NCBI GenBank assembly: GCA_964017185.1
Contig: OZ024869.1
Coordinates: 54,648,761 to 54,712,760, forward strand
Origin: Rugalucina vietnamica
Taxonomy: Eukaryota; Mollusca; Bivalvia; Lucinida; Lucinidae
Direction of reading: 5' to 3'
Length of the DNA: 64,000 bases
Shown here: positions 10,874-21,739 of the stretch, in pieces
How positions within the stretch are numbered: the stretch's first letter is position 1
Layout of the letters: each line of letters begins with the position of its first letter
Program-made: the position numbers and the translations under genes
The notes under the pieces: generated by a model
The model's database searches: none
Seen by the model: only the letters and a program-made list of their open reading frames with translations
What the model was told of the DNA's origin: nothing

Positions 10874-12135
10874 TAGATCTTGACCTCAGGTCCCACCCCC
10901 ACCCCATGCATGGACCAGTGGGCCTAGCCCTTATGTGGTACCTATGTTGTGTTGTAAGCATGAACGCTTTCTAATACATGGTTGTCAAGATATAGACACA
11001 CAGAATATTAATCTTGGTAAGTACTGTATTTTATGTGTCCTAGATTTTGACCTCGAGCCCCACCCCTAGAGTTTGGTGCCAAGGAATTTAATTCAACCCT
11101 AAAGGGTATCTATGATCCAAACAGGAATAAATTCCTATAAGTATTTGTTAAGATATGAACTTAGAGATGAAAAAACACTATGTAAATAGCACATTTTCAA
11201 GGTGACCTAGATTTTGACCTCTAGCCCCACCTCCCGGGCATGGACCCAAGGTCCGAACTGACAGAAACAAGGCAAACCCTATAGGGTACCTATGGTTAAA
11301 ATATGAATGGTTTCTGATCATTGGTTCATGAGATATACACCACCAGTGAAACTTAAACCAAAACTTTGACCCAAAGTAAAGGTGACCTAGATTTTGACCT
11401 CTAGCCCCACCCCCAGGCATGGACCCAAGGTCCAAACTCACAGAAACAAAGCAAACCCTATAGGGTACCTATGGTTAAAATATGAATGGTTTCTGATCAT
11501 TAGTTCATGAAATATACACCACCAGAGAAACTTTAACAAAAACTTTGACATAAATTCCATGAACGTTCCGGAATAACGAACGAACTAACGAACAAACGAA
11601 TCAACGAACGGACAAGCGAAAACTATATACCCGTCGGCATAAATGCCGGGGGTATAATAGATATTCTGTCCATCTGCCCATTTCCTGCAAGTTTTGCCCC
11701 TCAAATCATATTTTAACAATTTGCCCCATTCATATGCATGGGCGACCTCTATTGACCTTGCCGTAAAATAGGTCAAGGTCATCCAAGTCATGATTTATAC
11801 AAACTTTGAAGAACTCCAGTGCCTGATGCTTCATGCCAAGTTTCAAAATCATAGGCCTTCTGGTTCTGGAGAAGATTTTTAAAGGTTTTGGCTATTTATA
11901 GCCATGGCGGCCATCTTGGTCATCATGTGACCTTGACCATTTATACAAACTTTCGTTCCCCCTTCCTAAGGATGCTCCACATGAAGTTTGGCTATGACTG
12001 GCCCAATGGTTTAAGAGGAGAAGATGTCTGAAAAGTGTGAACAAGGACGACGACAACAACGACAGAGCATGGGTATACTATAAGCTCACCTGTGAGCCAA
12101 AATAAGCTCACCTGTAAGCCTTTGGCTCAGGTGAG
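9191..12135 (+). repeat. GGTCA bivalve repeat (family C), tandem units interrupted by a Helitron-like element
   Basis: It starts with 'CCAGAGGACCA' and 'GCTCACCTGA' phrases, as at 22808. At least three units follow, each with 'TTGACCTTGCC', 'AAATAGGTCAAGG', 'GCCATCTTGGTCATGTGACC', 'GACCATTTATACAA'. The unit at 10376 breaks off at 10383 and resumes at 11662 with the exact expected continuation (CTGCCCATTTCCTGCAAG). The block ends in duplicated terminal hairpins at 12085-12135. Confidence 0.8.
10384..11661 (-). mobile_element. Helitron-like family B, copy 2, nested in family C
   Basis: The 1,278-bp element is bounded on the minus strand by TC at 11661-11660 and by hairpin GTGCC/GGCAC + TTTTT + CTAG at 10387-10384. 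The flanks are A before TC and T after CTAG. The interrupted family C sequence rejoins across the element at an A|T dinucleotide with no target duplication. Contents: a duplicated 'CCACCAAGCCCCCTTCCC' segment, a poly-A run (10832-10869), two to three ~180-bp 'GGTGACCTAGATTTTGACC' units and an (AACGAAC)n tract. No coding capacity. Confidence 0.8.
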
Positions 12136-12304
12136 CTATAAATTAATCTGAGGAGTATATCTCAACCACATGCAAATCTTCTTAGCATGGTTACAACAGC
12201 TGTAAAGTTTCAAAAGTATGGGTATTAAACTGGAGTTGTGCACACAACGTACCCTCTATCCGTTCACTAAAATGCCCCCAAAAATGACTAAGTTCAAAAT
12301 GTAA

Positions 12305-12440
12305 CTAGAAAATGTGTTTATGAAACACTACGCCCCCAACTGGTACCTCACTTTCATGATGTGAAAATGTCCGGAAAATGTCTAAGTTAAAATTGCAAAA
12401 AAGTGACCAAAATTAATCTGATTCATAAATGAATTATGGA
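12305..12440 (-). mobile_element. Helitron-like family H2, copy 2
   Basis: The minus-strand terminus is the same as at 8854: hairpin GTGTTTCATAAACAC, spacer ATTTT, CTAG at 12308-12305, then T. The following 'GCCCCCAACTGGTACC' and 'AAAATGTCTAAGTTAAAAT' also belong to the family. 12136-12300 looks like another, diverged H2 body. Confidence 0.5.
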
Positions 12441-13107
12441 TATCCATAAATAAGGAATAAATAGTAAAACGCCACCCCATCCAGATCAGCTGCCCAGTAA
12501 CTGCATAACTGAAGCAAATCAGGAATAAAGAAAATGACAAATTCGAAAATGATAGTATACAAGGTATTTGAATTGTTTTATGTTGGTTTTGATTTGATTA
12601 TCAATTTTTGTAAACGAAAACTAATGAGAGTTTCTTATGCCAGTAGTGACTTTGTTGTAACGAGTTATTTTACAATTTTGGCTTCTATCATTGTATAAAT
12701 AAAGTTTCACTGCAATTGATATCTGTTTGATTTCTGATTCACTGTGTTGTGACCCTATTAATGAAACATACATGTCAAAATGAAGGAAAAATAGTTTTCT
12801 TATTACATGTATGTACACTTTCTGTTGCCAGTTTTGATGATCTGCTAGACAAGAAGCAAATTTGATTTCAATGAAAATCACAAATTTAACGTTAACCTCA
12901 GAAACTGCAATTTGAATGTGTGAACAACACAAGGGAGAGAAAAAGATTGAATTTTATGATATGAACTTGGAAGCCTTTTGATGCTTAGTTACAAAAATAA
13001 TACTAAAATTTTAAATTTGATTTTACACAATAACTGCGCACTATGTGCAAGCACTAACATGACTAGACAGACAACAATCAATGGCACAAATGCTGTATAT
13101 ATCACAT
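12441..13107. other. Unassigned spacer downstream of the ASB-type gene
   Basis: AT-rich sequence with no repeat or domain recognised. It may contain the distal 3' untranslated region of the gene at 13340-16565 if transcription reads through the MITE. No clear polyadenylation signal could be picked with confidence. Confidence 0.4.
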
Positions 13108-13338
13108 AAAAGCCGCATTGACAAGGAAAAATAATTTTTGTCTATGCAAAAACAAAGGCTCAGATCAGCTGTGCAGTAACTGCACAGACTTATCTGCGCC
13201 TTTGTTTTTGCTACAAGGATAGTACAATTCCTCTTAAATTAAAAACTTCAAATTCCTAGCCTTAATCTGTGACTGTACGAGTGAGTATGTGTCAGACCTG
13301 GTCATAAACCCTGGCCGGTTTTCTCGTATTGCGGCTCA
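13108..13338 (-). mobile_element. Hairpin MITE family A, copy 3, abutting a stop codon
   Basis: This is an inverted copy. The right terminus (GAGAAAACC...GGCTC reversed) ends at 13337; the left terminus is degenerate (AAGCCGCATTGACAAGG). The hairpin arms are at 13146-13215. The right flanking ATTT, the likely target duplication, overlaps the TAA stop of the SOCS-box protein at 13340-13342, so the element begins where the coding sequence ends. Confidence 0.8.
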
Positions 13339-13339
13339 T

Positions 13340-14373
13340 TTAACTTTGGTCATTTAAGGTATACTCTGTTAACCTCAAAAATGTTTGCAATGCTCTTGGT
13401 AATGGTAGCATTGGAATATGTTCATCAATACTAACTGGCAGTGCCCGACGTATAACTATTCTGCAAGACGCTTTAAGCGACCTAAATGGAAACAGCAAAG
13501 ACTGTATCCATGGCGATATTTTGTCATAGCTACTGCACATGCTCAGTTGTTGAAGTTTATAGTTCAGTTCTGTGTCCTTGACCATGGGGCAAAATCCATG
13601 TGCCATAAGCAGCTTCCATGACAACAGCTCTTTACTAGTAGGCCCAATCACTTCCGGGTTTTCCAAAATTGTTTTTGATATTGTTAGTGAGACTAGATCA
13701 GTCATCTCGGCAGGTGTAAGATTGGCACCGTAGGACAGCAACAATTTGATTTTCTCGACTGAATTATGAACATAAGCAAATATGAGTGGTTTCTGCTTCT
13801 TCCAGCCACCCCCTTTATTCACATCAGCACCGTTATCTAGAAGCAATTTCACTAGTGAAGGCTGTACATGCATGTTTGAGCATGCAGTGCCCAGTGGAGT
13901 ACACATATTGTCATCCAGCATGTTTATGTCCATCCCCAGTTCTATCAGTTCTGACACCAACCGCGTATCACCCATGTGGACTGCGGTCGGAAGCAGTGTC
14001 GCTTCTGACAAATCCGCATTAGCCTGTAACAGCAACTTTGTGATCTGTACCGGTGGGAAGTTTGAAGTGTGCACGCGCCTGCCATGCCAGTACGACCAGT
14101 ATTTGGCATTCCTACATGACAGTTTCATCGGCGAATCTCCACAGACAGTCTGCAAGTTGACATCACAGCTGGCATCAATCAACACCTTAACGGCCTCCAC
14201 ATCATCCGATTCGCAAGCGAGGAACAGCGGAGTTCTACCCATATTGTCAACAACATTGACGTCAGCTCCCCGCAGTATTAGCAGTGACAGGGCCTGGACA
14301 CACTCATGACTTCTCCTGTCTTCTCGTTCCTCAGGGTCACAGGTGAAATGTATGGGAAGTTTGCCATCAGTGC
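13340..14373 (-). CDS. Ankyrin-repeat SOCS-box protein, last exon
   Basis: This is the terminal coding exon of an ASB-type protein: ankyrin repeats bind a substrate and the SOCS box recruits Elongin B/C and Cullin-5 to form a ubiquitin ligase. The splice acceptor is TTTTTAAG at 14378-14374 and the stop is TAA at 13342-13340. In order it encodes several ankyrin repeats (for example GRTPLFLACESDDVEAVKVL; TPLGTACSN...LVKLLLDNGADVN; PLIFAY...KIKLLLSYGANLT), then a C-terminal SOCS box (SLKASCRIVIRRAL as BC box, HIPMLPLPRAL as Cul5 box). With the upstream exon it gives about 413-420 residues, typical of the family. The open frame that starts at the internal Met (14242) is only part of the exon; the same frame extends to 14373. 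Which ASB member it corresponds to is not clear. Confidence 0.9.
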
Positions 14374-14467
14374 CTTAAAAAGTGAGAGGTTAAAGAATGA
14401 AAACTCTTTTCGCAAAGACTGATTTATATTCATTATTATAAGCAATATAATGTGAATGCTTTGAAAA

Positions 14468-15644
14468 CTAGAAAAAGTGCCTTGAGAGGCACATATACCC
14501 CCGGCTGGTGGTCACCCAGTCCTCCTTCTCCCTCCCACAACCACCCAGCACATATACACCCCTGACATTGAATCACATATCCCGAACAAAAGACAGTACC
14601 CTTATCAAATACTTTATAGAAGTGTGCATTCTAAAGCACTTTGACCACAGACATGAGGGAGTGTAGTTTTTAGAGTGACATATCTTCTTTAGAGCAGTAC
14701 ACAGAGCTGACTTGTGTACTCCATCTAGGACTTAATCACGGACATTGAGGGTCAGGTCCTCAGTCCTAGATGGAAAATGAAAATAGAATGTCAGTCTAAA
14801 TTAAAAAAAAAAAAAAAAAATAGTAATAATAAAAGTATTGATGTCCTAGATCTTGAACTCAAGCGCCCCCTCCCCCCCCACCCCCCGACATGGACCCAAC
14901 CCTATACCCTATAGGGTATTTATAGTCCAAATATGAATGGCTTCTGATGATTGGCTCATGAGATATACCCCACTAGAGAAACTTTAACCAAAACTTTGAC
15001 GCAAACTAAAGGTGACCTAGAATTTGAACTCTAGCCCCACCCCCGGGCATGGACCCTGGGGTCCAAAATCATAGAAACAAAGCTAACCCTATAGGGTACC
15101 TATAGTCCAAATATGAATGGTTTCTGATATATAGTTCATGAGATATACACCAATAGAGAAACTTTAACCAAAACTTTGACGCAAATTAAAGGTGACCTAA
15201 ATTTTGAACTCTATCCCCACCCCCGGGCATGAACCCTGGGGTCCAAAATCATAGACACAAAGCTAACCCTATAGGGTACCTATAGTCCAAATATGAATGG
15301 TTTCTGATATATAGTTCATGAGATATACACCAATAGAGAAACTTTAACCTAAACTTTGACGCAAATTAAAGGTGACCTAGATTTTGAACTCTAGCCCCAC
15401 CCCCGGGCATGGACCCTGGGGTCCAAACTCAAAGAAACAAAGCCAACCCTATAGAGTACCTATAGTCCAAATATGAATGGTTTCTGATATTTAGTTCATG
15501 AGATATACACCAGCAGAGAAACTTTAACCAAAACTTTGACATTTTAACTGAACTAACGAACCAACGAACTAACGAACATACGAACGGACGAACGGAAAAG
15601 CGAAAACTATATACCCCTCGGCATAAATGCCGGGGGTATAATGA
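14468..15644 (-). mobile_element. Helitron-like family B, copy 3, in the ASB intron
   Basis: On the minus strand it starts TCATTATACCCCCGGC (15644 downwards, preceded by A). It ends with hairpin GTGCC/GGCAC, TTTTT, CTAG at 14471-14468, followed by T. Inside are exact 180-bp tandem units: GGTGACCTA recurs at 15011, 15191 and 15371, with a diverged fourth unit from about 14870. There is a poly-A tract at 14803-14820 and an (AACGAAC)n tract at 15550-15590. It lies wholly within the intron 14374-16336. Confidence 0.8.
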
Positions 15645-16052
15645 TTATGTTTTGCTGGTATGAAATAGTTACATAACTAGATTAAGCCTACCTCATTCAA
15701 TGTGAATGCATAGAAAACATTTTTAAAGCATACATCTGCAATGGGTTTTAATTATACATGTATTCATTAAAAATTTAAATTACTAAAAACTTCTTTAAAA
15801 TACAATACTACCAAGGGAAAATCTGCATTTAGCATACCATAAAACAAATATTTCTGAATGCTTTAGCCAGTACAGTGTAACTGACCTGATGTGTGAAAGT
15901 TGATCAGAAATTACAAACAAAACAATATCTTTAGTGTCAAAGTGTATGCATCTTTGTTTTGTTTTGTTGCTTAACAACCCAGTCAACAGCTATGGCCAAG
16001 TTGGGACCTGCTTCAACTTTTATGGGACATTCACCAAAGACTGGGATCAAAT
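15645..16052. other. Intron sequence
   Basis: AT-rich intron sequence of the ASB-type gene, without recognisable features. Confidence 0.5.
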
Positions 16053-16266
16053 GAGTAGCAACGCCAGAGAACCGGTCTTCGGGAGTTCTGACCAGGTGGG
16101 ACACAAACCATGGTCTCAGAAGAAAGTTAGAATCTTGAAATTTTCGGTAGAGGTAGATGAGGAATTGTACTATCCTAGTTGCGAAAACAAAGGCGCTGAT
16201 CAGCTTCGCAGTTACTGGGCCTTTGTTTTCGTATAGGTAAATACCCGGTTTCTCATGACATGGCTC
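16053..16266 (+). mobile_element. Hairpin MITE family A, copy 4, in the ASB intron
   Basis: The termini are GAG...CTC with the terminal repeats AGAGAACCGG and CCGGTTTCTCATGAC-type. A candidate 4-bp target duplication AAAT lies on each side (16049-16052 and 16267-16270). The internal hairpin is shortened: GCGCTGATCAGCTTCGCAG is followed by only part of the second arm. Confidence 0.8.
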
Positions 16267-16336
16267 AAATGGCATCCATAGCTGAGAAGCTCATCTTTTT
16301 CTCACAGCCCCATAGGGGAACATGAGGCAGCTATAC

Positions 16337-16565
16337 CTGGTATGTTAACATCCACACCAATCTGTAGCAAATGTTTGACCACATCCACACTCCCCTTGGC
16401 ACAGGCGAAACTGATCGGCAGAACTGTCTCTCCTCTGGTGTCACAGAACACGGCCCTGTTGATATCTACCCCAGTCTCCAGAATGGCTGCCAGGTCAGAC
16501 ACTGAGTTATCTGTGATAGCTCGGAGCAGAGAGTTGGCCTCCATGATCAGCTGTTGCCAGTGTAC
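16337..16565 (-). CDS. Ankyrin-repeat SOCS-box protein, upstream exon
   Basis: The exon lies between an acceptor (ACATACAG at 16573-16566) and a donor (CCAG|GTATAG, donor GT at 16336-16335). It encodes the start of an ankyrin domain (NSLLRAITDNSVSDLAAILE, then TVLPISFACAKGSVDVVKHL and GVDVNIPG). The exon ends in phase 1; its last base joins the first two bases of the exon at 14373 to make Gly and continues TDGKLPIHFTCD in frame. This confirms the junction by reading frame. An ATG at 16544-16542 could be the start, or coding may continue into exons beyond this window feature; no upstream exon was found. The sequence upstream of 16566 that remains open is intronic. Confidence 0.85.
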
Positions 16566-16634
16566 CTGTATGTAAATTGGGAAAAGCATAAGCATTTTCA
16601 AGAAAGGAATAAGCATTAAATGATTTATGATCAT

Positions 16635-17484
16635 CAGGGTTCGAAGTGCCCATCTCTCCCCGGGTTTACCCATGGGTTTTACCCGGGTTGGGCTTTAAGC
16701 CTTATTTTGAAAAAGTGGGTACTTAGTGGGTCCTCACTATTTTTGATGTTCACATTTGTGTATTTTACAGTAATTTGACAGACAAAAAATTTTTTTCTTT
16801 TCTTTAAAAACATACACTTAAGTAAAATTTATTACTAATGTGTACTTTATATTACATCCACTAAAATTCCATGACACCATCAATTTTGAATATTAGTAGG
16901 AGCTAATGATAGTTTTAGAACTGTACTTCAATGAAAGCTAGCAATGAAAGTATGTCATCAATCAGTCTCTCACATTTAATAGACAATTGCTTAAATCCTT
17001 TGTTTGTGTTTTCACCTAATTATTGCTCTAGGAAGTGTTGATAACACTTTTATAACAATACCATTTAGGCACTGCTAAAATGAGGTGTTAACTAATTGTT
17101 TGGTATGTTTGTTCTAAATTTATGTCACTTAGTTGACTGCCTTGTATGTCTATCTGTAATGACATCTGGCATGGTAGTTAAATGATGAATTATAGGTAAA
17201 ATGTGACGTAGATTTATCTGATTATTTTTATGGCAGTAGAAATATCTTTCACCATTCTCTTATCATAAGTCTGTCACAGACCAAGTCTTTCTTCTGTGCA
17301 TGTCGATCAGCATTTCTGAAATGCCTTAATACCTTGCTCAATACTCAAGTATCATCATTAGATATAAAGATCATAAAATTTCTGATACTGGTCACTACCC
17401 GCTACCCAGTGGGTATACGGGTTTACCCGCAGAAACCCACTGGGTTGGGTTTTATGGTTTAATACCCGGGTTTTTCGAACCCTG
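16635..17484. mobile_element. hAT-type non-autonomous transposon with 8-bp target duplication
   Basis: The 850-bp element begins CAGGGTTCGAA and ends TTCGAACCCTG, exact terminal inverted repeats. It is flanked by the identical octamer ATGATCAT at 16627-16634 and 17485-17492. An 8-bp duplication with CAGGG ends is characteristic of hAT transposons. Subterminal regions are rich in ACCCGGGT and ACCCACTGGG motifs in both orientations. No transposase frame, so it was mobilised in trans. It sits just upstream of the ASB exon at 16337-16565. Confidence 0.9.
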
Positions 17485-17492
17485 ATGATCAT

Positions 17493-18284
17493 GCCTAATA
17501 TAATACATACACTAGTACATGTGGGATTGTCACTGTGGAAAACTAAAAAAAAAATTTAGCCAGTATAGCGCTGTAGGGAGCGAGGTTCCCGGCAGTGCTG
17601 CATACAAATTTTGTATAGATTCACACCCAACAATGGGCAAATGTTTTTTGTGGTTTTCTTTTTCAGAATAAAAGAATAATTAACCCTCGAAGTTGAAGCG
17701 ATCTGGCTGATGCCAGGTGGATACTGTGGTTTCACATGCATATCCTGTGTATGCCAAGATATGTACTTTCCTCCACCATAGCCCTAGCTGCCGTTGCAAC
17801 TGGTGAAAAGGGGGCTTTGGGTAGTATGGTATAACAGTGACATGGCAAGGTTAGGGAACAAGGGAGGGAAATCCATATTGGCAGGATTCAAATATGGCTT
17901 TAGGCTATCCGCATGATGGTCTTGCCGATAATGCCACTTATCCTAACAACAGTCGTGCCAATAAGCGGGGTTATCTGCAAGACAGTTGTGCAAGATAGCA
18001 TGTGCAGTAGGTTTTGGCTATCAGCATGACAGGAGTATGATATTGTCTAATAACCTTTCTTATGCATGTATTGAATTTCAGAGTCAACAGTACGCTCATT
18101 GAAGTTAATTCAAAAGATTTTTTTTTTAATAATTTGTTATATGTTTTTATAAGGGAAAATCATTTGTGCTAAATACCGTCAGTGAAATAACAATAAAAAT
18201 ATAAATACTCATGTGTTAAAATGTTGCATTAAAATCATGAAAATGCATTTATCAACCCCAAAAATATACATATCATAAATACAT
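17493..18284. other. Unassigned spacer
   Basis: No gene found. The short frame at 17556-17741 has no protein character. Confidence 0.4.
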
Positions 18285-18286
18285 TA

Positions 18287-18615
18287 AGGCAAAAAAAAAA
18301 AAGGAATGTTTCCGGTAACCCGACCGACCCTGTCAAAAACTCTCCGACTCTAATATTTTTTTCCTGTTTTCCGAAAATAAAAACTCGAAAATCGAAAAAA
18401 GATCGTGTTTTTCAAGTACCGGACCAGCAAAAGAATAAAAAATGTTGAATTGAAGTTTTCTGGAGGAGAAAACAGTTTAATTCTGATTAAACTGTATATC
18501 TATGTTCAGATATTTTACATGGTAAGGCTTCCCTCAAAAAAAAAAATCCCGACCTATCGACCCATTTTTTTTCTGGCATGTTACCGGAAACATTCTTTTT
18601 TTTTTTTTTTTGGCC
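18287..18615. mobile_element. TA-flanked MITE (Tc1/mariner-like ends)
   Basis: Left end AGGC + A12 + GGAATGTTTCCGGTAAC and right end GTTACCGGAAACATTC + T-run + GGCC are inverted repeats of about 35 bp. TA dinucleotides lie at 18285-18286 and 18616-18617, the target duplication expected for Tc1/mariner-type insertion. 330 bp, non-coding. Confidence 0.8.
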
Positions 18616-18689
18616 TAATATACATATTTTGATATTGGATTTTGTAGGTTACAACAAGGTTTGCCAATGTCAAAATCAATACATGACTA

Positions 18690-19340
18690 GGATCCTGGGG
18701 TTGGTAACTCAAAGCCATCTTAAGCTTAAGCTTAACTTAAGACCAACTTAAGTATCTCATAGGCAGTGCTCATAGGGATTATGGTGCATAACTGAAAAGG
18801 ACCAGAAGTTACGGTGACAACTTGACAGCATCGTAACTTTGGCTTCGTCTTATGAAGTTACACCTTTCAGTTGAAAAAATTTATGATTGACCCGGTCGGC
18901 AAGCTACTCTTTCATGAGGAAAAATCAATATTGGTTACCGGAACTGCACCTTTCCCGCCTCTTCACTCATACTGTTGAGGGTATAACTCGGTCAATATTG
19001 TTGTGATTTAATCATTTTTGGACGCTTATAAAATCATAATTTGCCACAAACATAACGGGGTTCATACCTTGAGTTAAAGAAACTGTGAAGATCGAAAAAT
19101 ACATGCAAAGCTTTTATTAATATTAACATTTTGTTTTCATATATTTACTGCTTTTAATTCAGTAAGGTTACAGCGATAAACACCGAGTAATTCACCTCGT
19201 ACGAATGATCTATGACGTCACACCGACCCGATCAATAGCTTAGAGTAACTGGAATAGCAAGGGCGTAAAGTTCAAAGTGGTCATCTTAAGTATGTCGTAA
19301 GAAGGAGAACTTATGATGCTTTTGAATTACTGGGCCCTGG
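18690..19340. repeat. Dispersed repeat (family K), copy 1
   Basis: It shares 'TTGGTAACTCAAA', 'TTAAGTATCTC', 'CAGCATC.TAACTTTG', 'TTACACCTTTCA', 'TTAGAGTAACTGGAAT' and 'TTATGAT' in the same order with 20630-20935. CTTAAGCTTAAG-type palindromes occur at 18718-18750. Class unknown. Confidence 0.6.
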
Positions 19341-19414
19341 GCCTCACCGCCGATGCCTGGTGGTCACATTTGCCAATTTGAGTGTCCTGGTGCCTGTAAG
19401 GCTGAGGTAGTGAT

Positions 19415-20605
19415 CAGTGCTTGCACTAACTTTTTGGATCAGGAAGTCATGACTTCCACCCTTTAAGATTTGGAAGTCACAGGCCAAAAATCTGGAAGTC
19501 AGAGATTACTTGCAGTGCCGCGACGTGTCAAGAGTGCATGCGTTCATTAAATTATTTTGTCACTTCATCTAAGAAGACTTCCAAGGTGAAAATTCTGTTG
19601 TGGTTCTATTTGTTTCATGTTTAAGTGTCATTTTGTACTGTTTGCACCTTTGATTTATGTATTCAAATGTTACTAGTTTATGTAACTTAGTGGCCACCTT
19701 TAGGGAAATAGTCTCTCACTATGCTCGGGGTATGTATTCTTTGTACCAATACAGCTAACGTCATGAATATGTGAAAATTATTATTAATTTATGTATTTCA
19801 TTTATTTATTTTTTTTTTCATTTTATTATTTTTTTTTTTTTCATTATTATGATATTTATTTATTTATTTTTTTTTCATTAATATGATATTTTTTTTTTTT
19901 TTATTTTCATTATTTAATACTGCTATTATATCTATTTCGTTTTGATTTTAATCCTTTTAATAGTAGATCTATGTTAATTTTCATTTTCATTATCATTATT
20001 TGTTATTATTATTACTAGTATTGAGTTACCTCCCTTAAATATTTTTTATTATTATTATTTTTTTTTCCCTACAACTTGCTTAATAAGTTTTGACAGAAAA
20101 AATCTTGTGACAATAAGTAAAGTGGGAAATATCTTAGTTCAAAAATATATGCAAAGTTGAAATGTTTTAAAAATGTGTATTGATTAATTGTGATGAAATT
20201 CCATCAGAATATTGATATTCCAACCTACAGTGGACTATTCCTGTTTTACCCAATATTAATGGATTAGTCCAATCTACCTCTCTAACAGTAAATATTGATC
20301 ACGCTTGACCTTGATCTTTTAATTGTTTTGACAAAAGTTACTCTGCTCAACATTTAAAATGAGACACTTTTACACCCTGAAGGCATGGTCTCGCTGTCAC
20401 TAATCCCTGAATAAACAGTTTTAAGATGGTTTTCAATACACTAAAATAGGTAAATTTTCATCTCTGGCAATACGTCGCCTGCCTTGCTGCAGGGCGTATG
20501 AGGATTTTTGTGGAAGTCAGCTGACGTCTGCTGTGTCATTTTTCGACGTACTTGAGTCATTTCAGGACGTAAAAACGCCCAAAACGCCCACTAGTGCAAG
20601 CACTG
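19415..20605. mobile_element. hAT-like MITE with CAGTGCTTGCACTA ends
   Basis: The left end CAGTGCTTGCACTA and the right end TAGTGCAAGCACTG are exact inverted repeats. The flanks share AGTGAT (19409-19414 and 20606-20611). Near both ends lie related GGAAGTCA motifs. The interior is very AT-rich with long T runs (19805-20070) and no coding capacity. The visible duplication is 6 bp, shorter than the 8 bp of a canonical hAT, so the superfamily is inferred from the CA(G) ends. Confidence 0.75.
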
Positions 20606-20629
20606 AGTGATATCATTTCAAGTTCTAGG

Positions 20630-20935
20630 ATTGGTAACTCAAATTTATCTAAAGCTTAAGATCAAATTTCGACCATCTAAAGTATCTCTTGGGGATTATT
20701 GTGAATAACTGAAACAATCTTGAGTTACAGTAACAAGTACAGACAACTTCACAGCATCCTTACTTTGCAATCAATTATCTTGCGAAGTGACACCTTTCAT
20801 AACAAATAATTACAAACACTTAGAGTAACTGGAATCGCAAGGCAGTTAAATTTAAGGTGGACATTTTATTCGAGACCATTGCAAGTATGTTGTAGGTAGG
20901 GGAATTTATGATCACTTCCAGACTTCTACATCGAG
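20630..20935. repeat. Dispersed repeat (family K), copy 2
   Basis: Shorter, diverged relative of 18690-19340 in the same orientation; the hAT-like MITE lies between the two copies. Confidence 0.55.
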
Positions 20936-21739
20936 AAGCTGGTGGTAATGCAAAATTTTAAGCCATCAATCATTATCTGACCAACTTGGTTGTAAATCTT
21001 AAAGACATGGATTCTCTTTGACCGTGGCAAATCTTATACGGTTCCGGCATTTTGGAAAAGCTAAAACTTGGGATTCAATTGATCTTGGGAATTGTGTCAA
21101 TCAAATTCAATTAACATAGCTTCATAAACACCAATGCAACGAGTGTTCAGCTGTCCATGAATGCTGCCGACATAAAAGAGCTTTGAGTAGTAAATGCTAC
21201 ATTGGACACACCAGGGTTAATTTACCTAAAACACTGTAAAAAGATGACAAATTACAATAAAGTCATGAGTTTTTCAGCTGCACTTCACGTTTCCGGTTCA
21301 TGAAAGCCGTAACTGACCAATGAGAACGCTTATTTTGTATCGTAAATTAGTCGCGTTTGTTTACATTCTCCTTTGCGACAATAAATTTGGATCATTTCGT
21401 TACCTTTCTATAGTCGTTTCGTTCAAGACCCAACATTTCTGGAGTACACGACATGGTAATTAATCCATCTATAAAGTGTCAGGTTGTGTACATCTGCGGG
21501 TCACAGACTCTGTCTATTGAAATGGGTACAGGGGAACCACTCAGTGTCACACTCCTCGTTCTAAAAATGATACATTAGTTAAGACGCACGAGACCGCGCG
21601 CTAACAGCTAGCTCGTCTGTCAATGTCTAGTACTGCCCATTCTAATGGTTCCCTGGACGAGGCAACGTCATCCTACGTGTGAAACTATTAATTAAGTTCA
21701 AACGTCTATGACAAGTAAATATAAAGAAGGAAGATTCGC
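20936..21739. other. Unassigned spacer
   Basis: No open frame with domain character; no repeat identified. Confidence 0.4.

Noticed and set aside
13418-14309. Plus-strand frames opposite the ankyrin exon
   Set aside because: They are antisense shadows of the ankyrin/SOCS coding exon and have no domain character.
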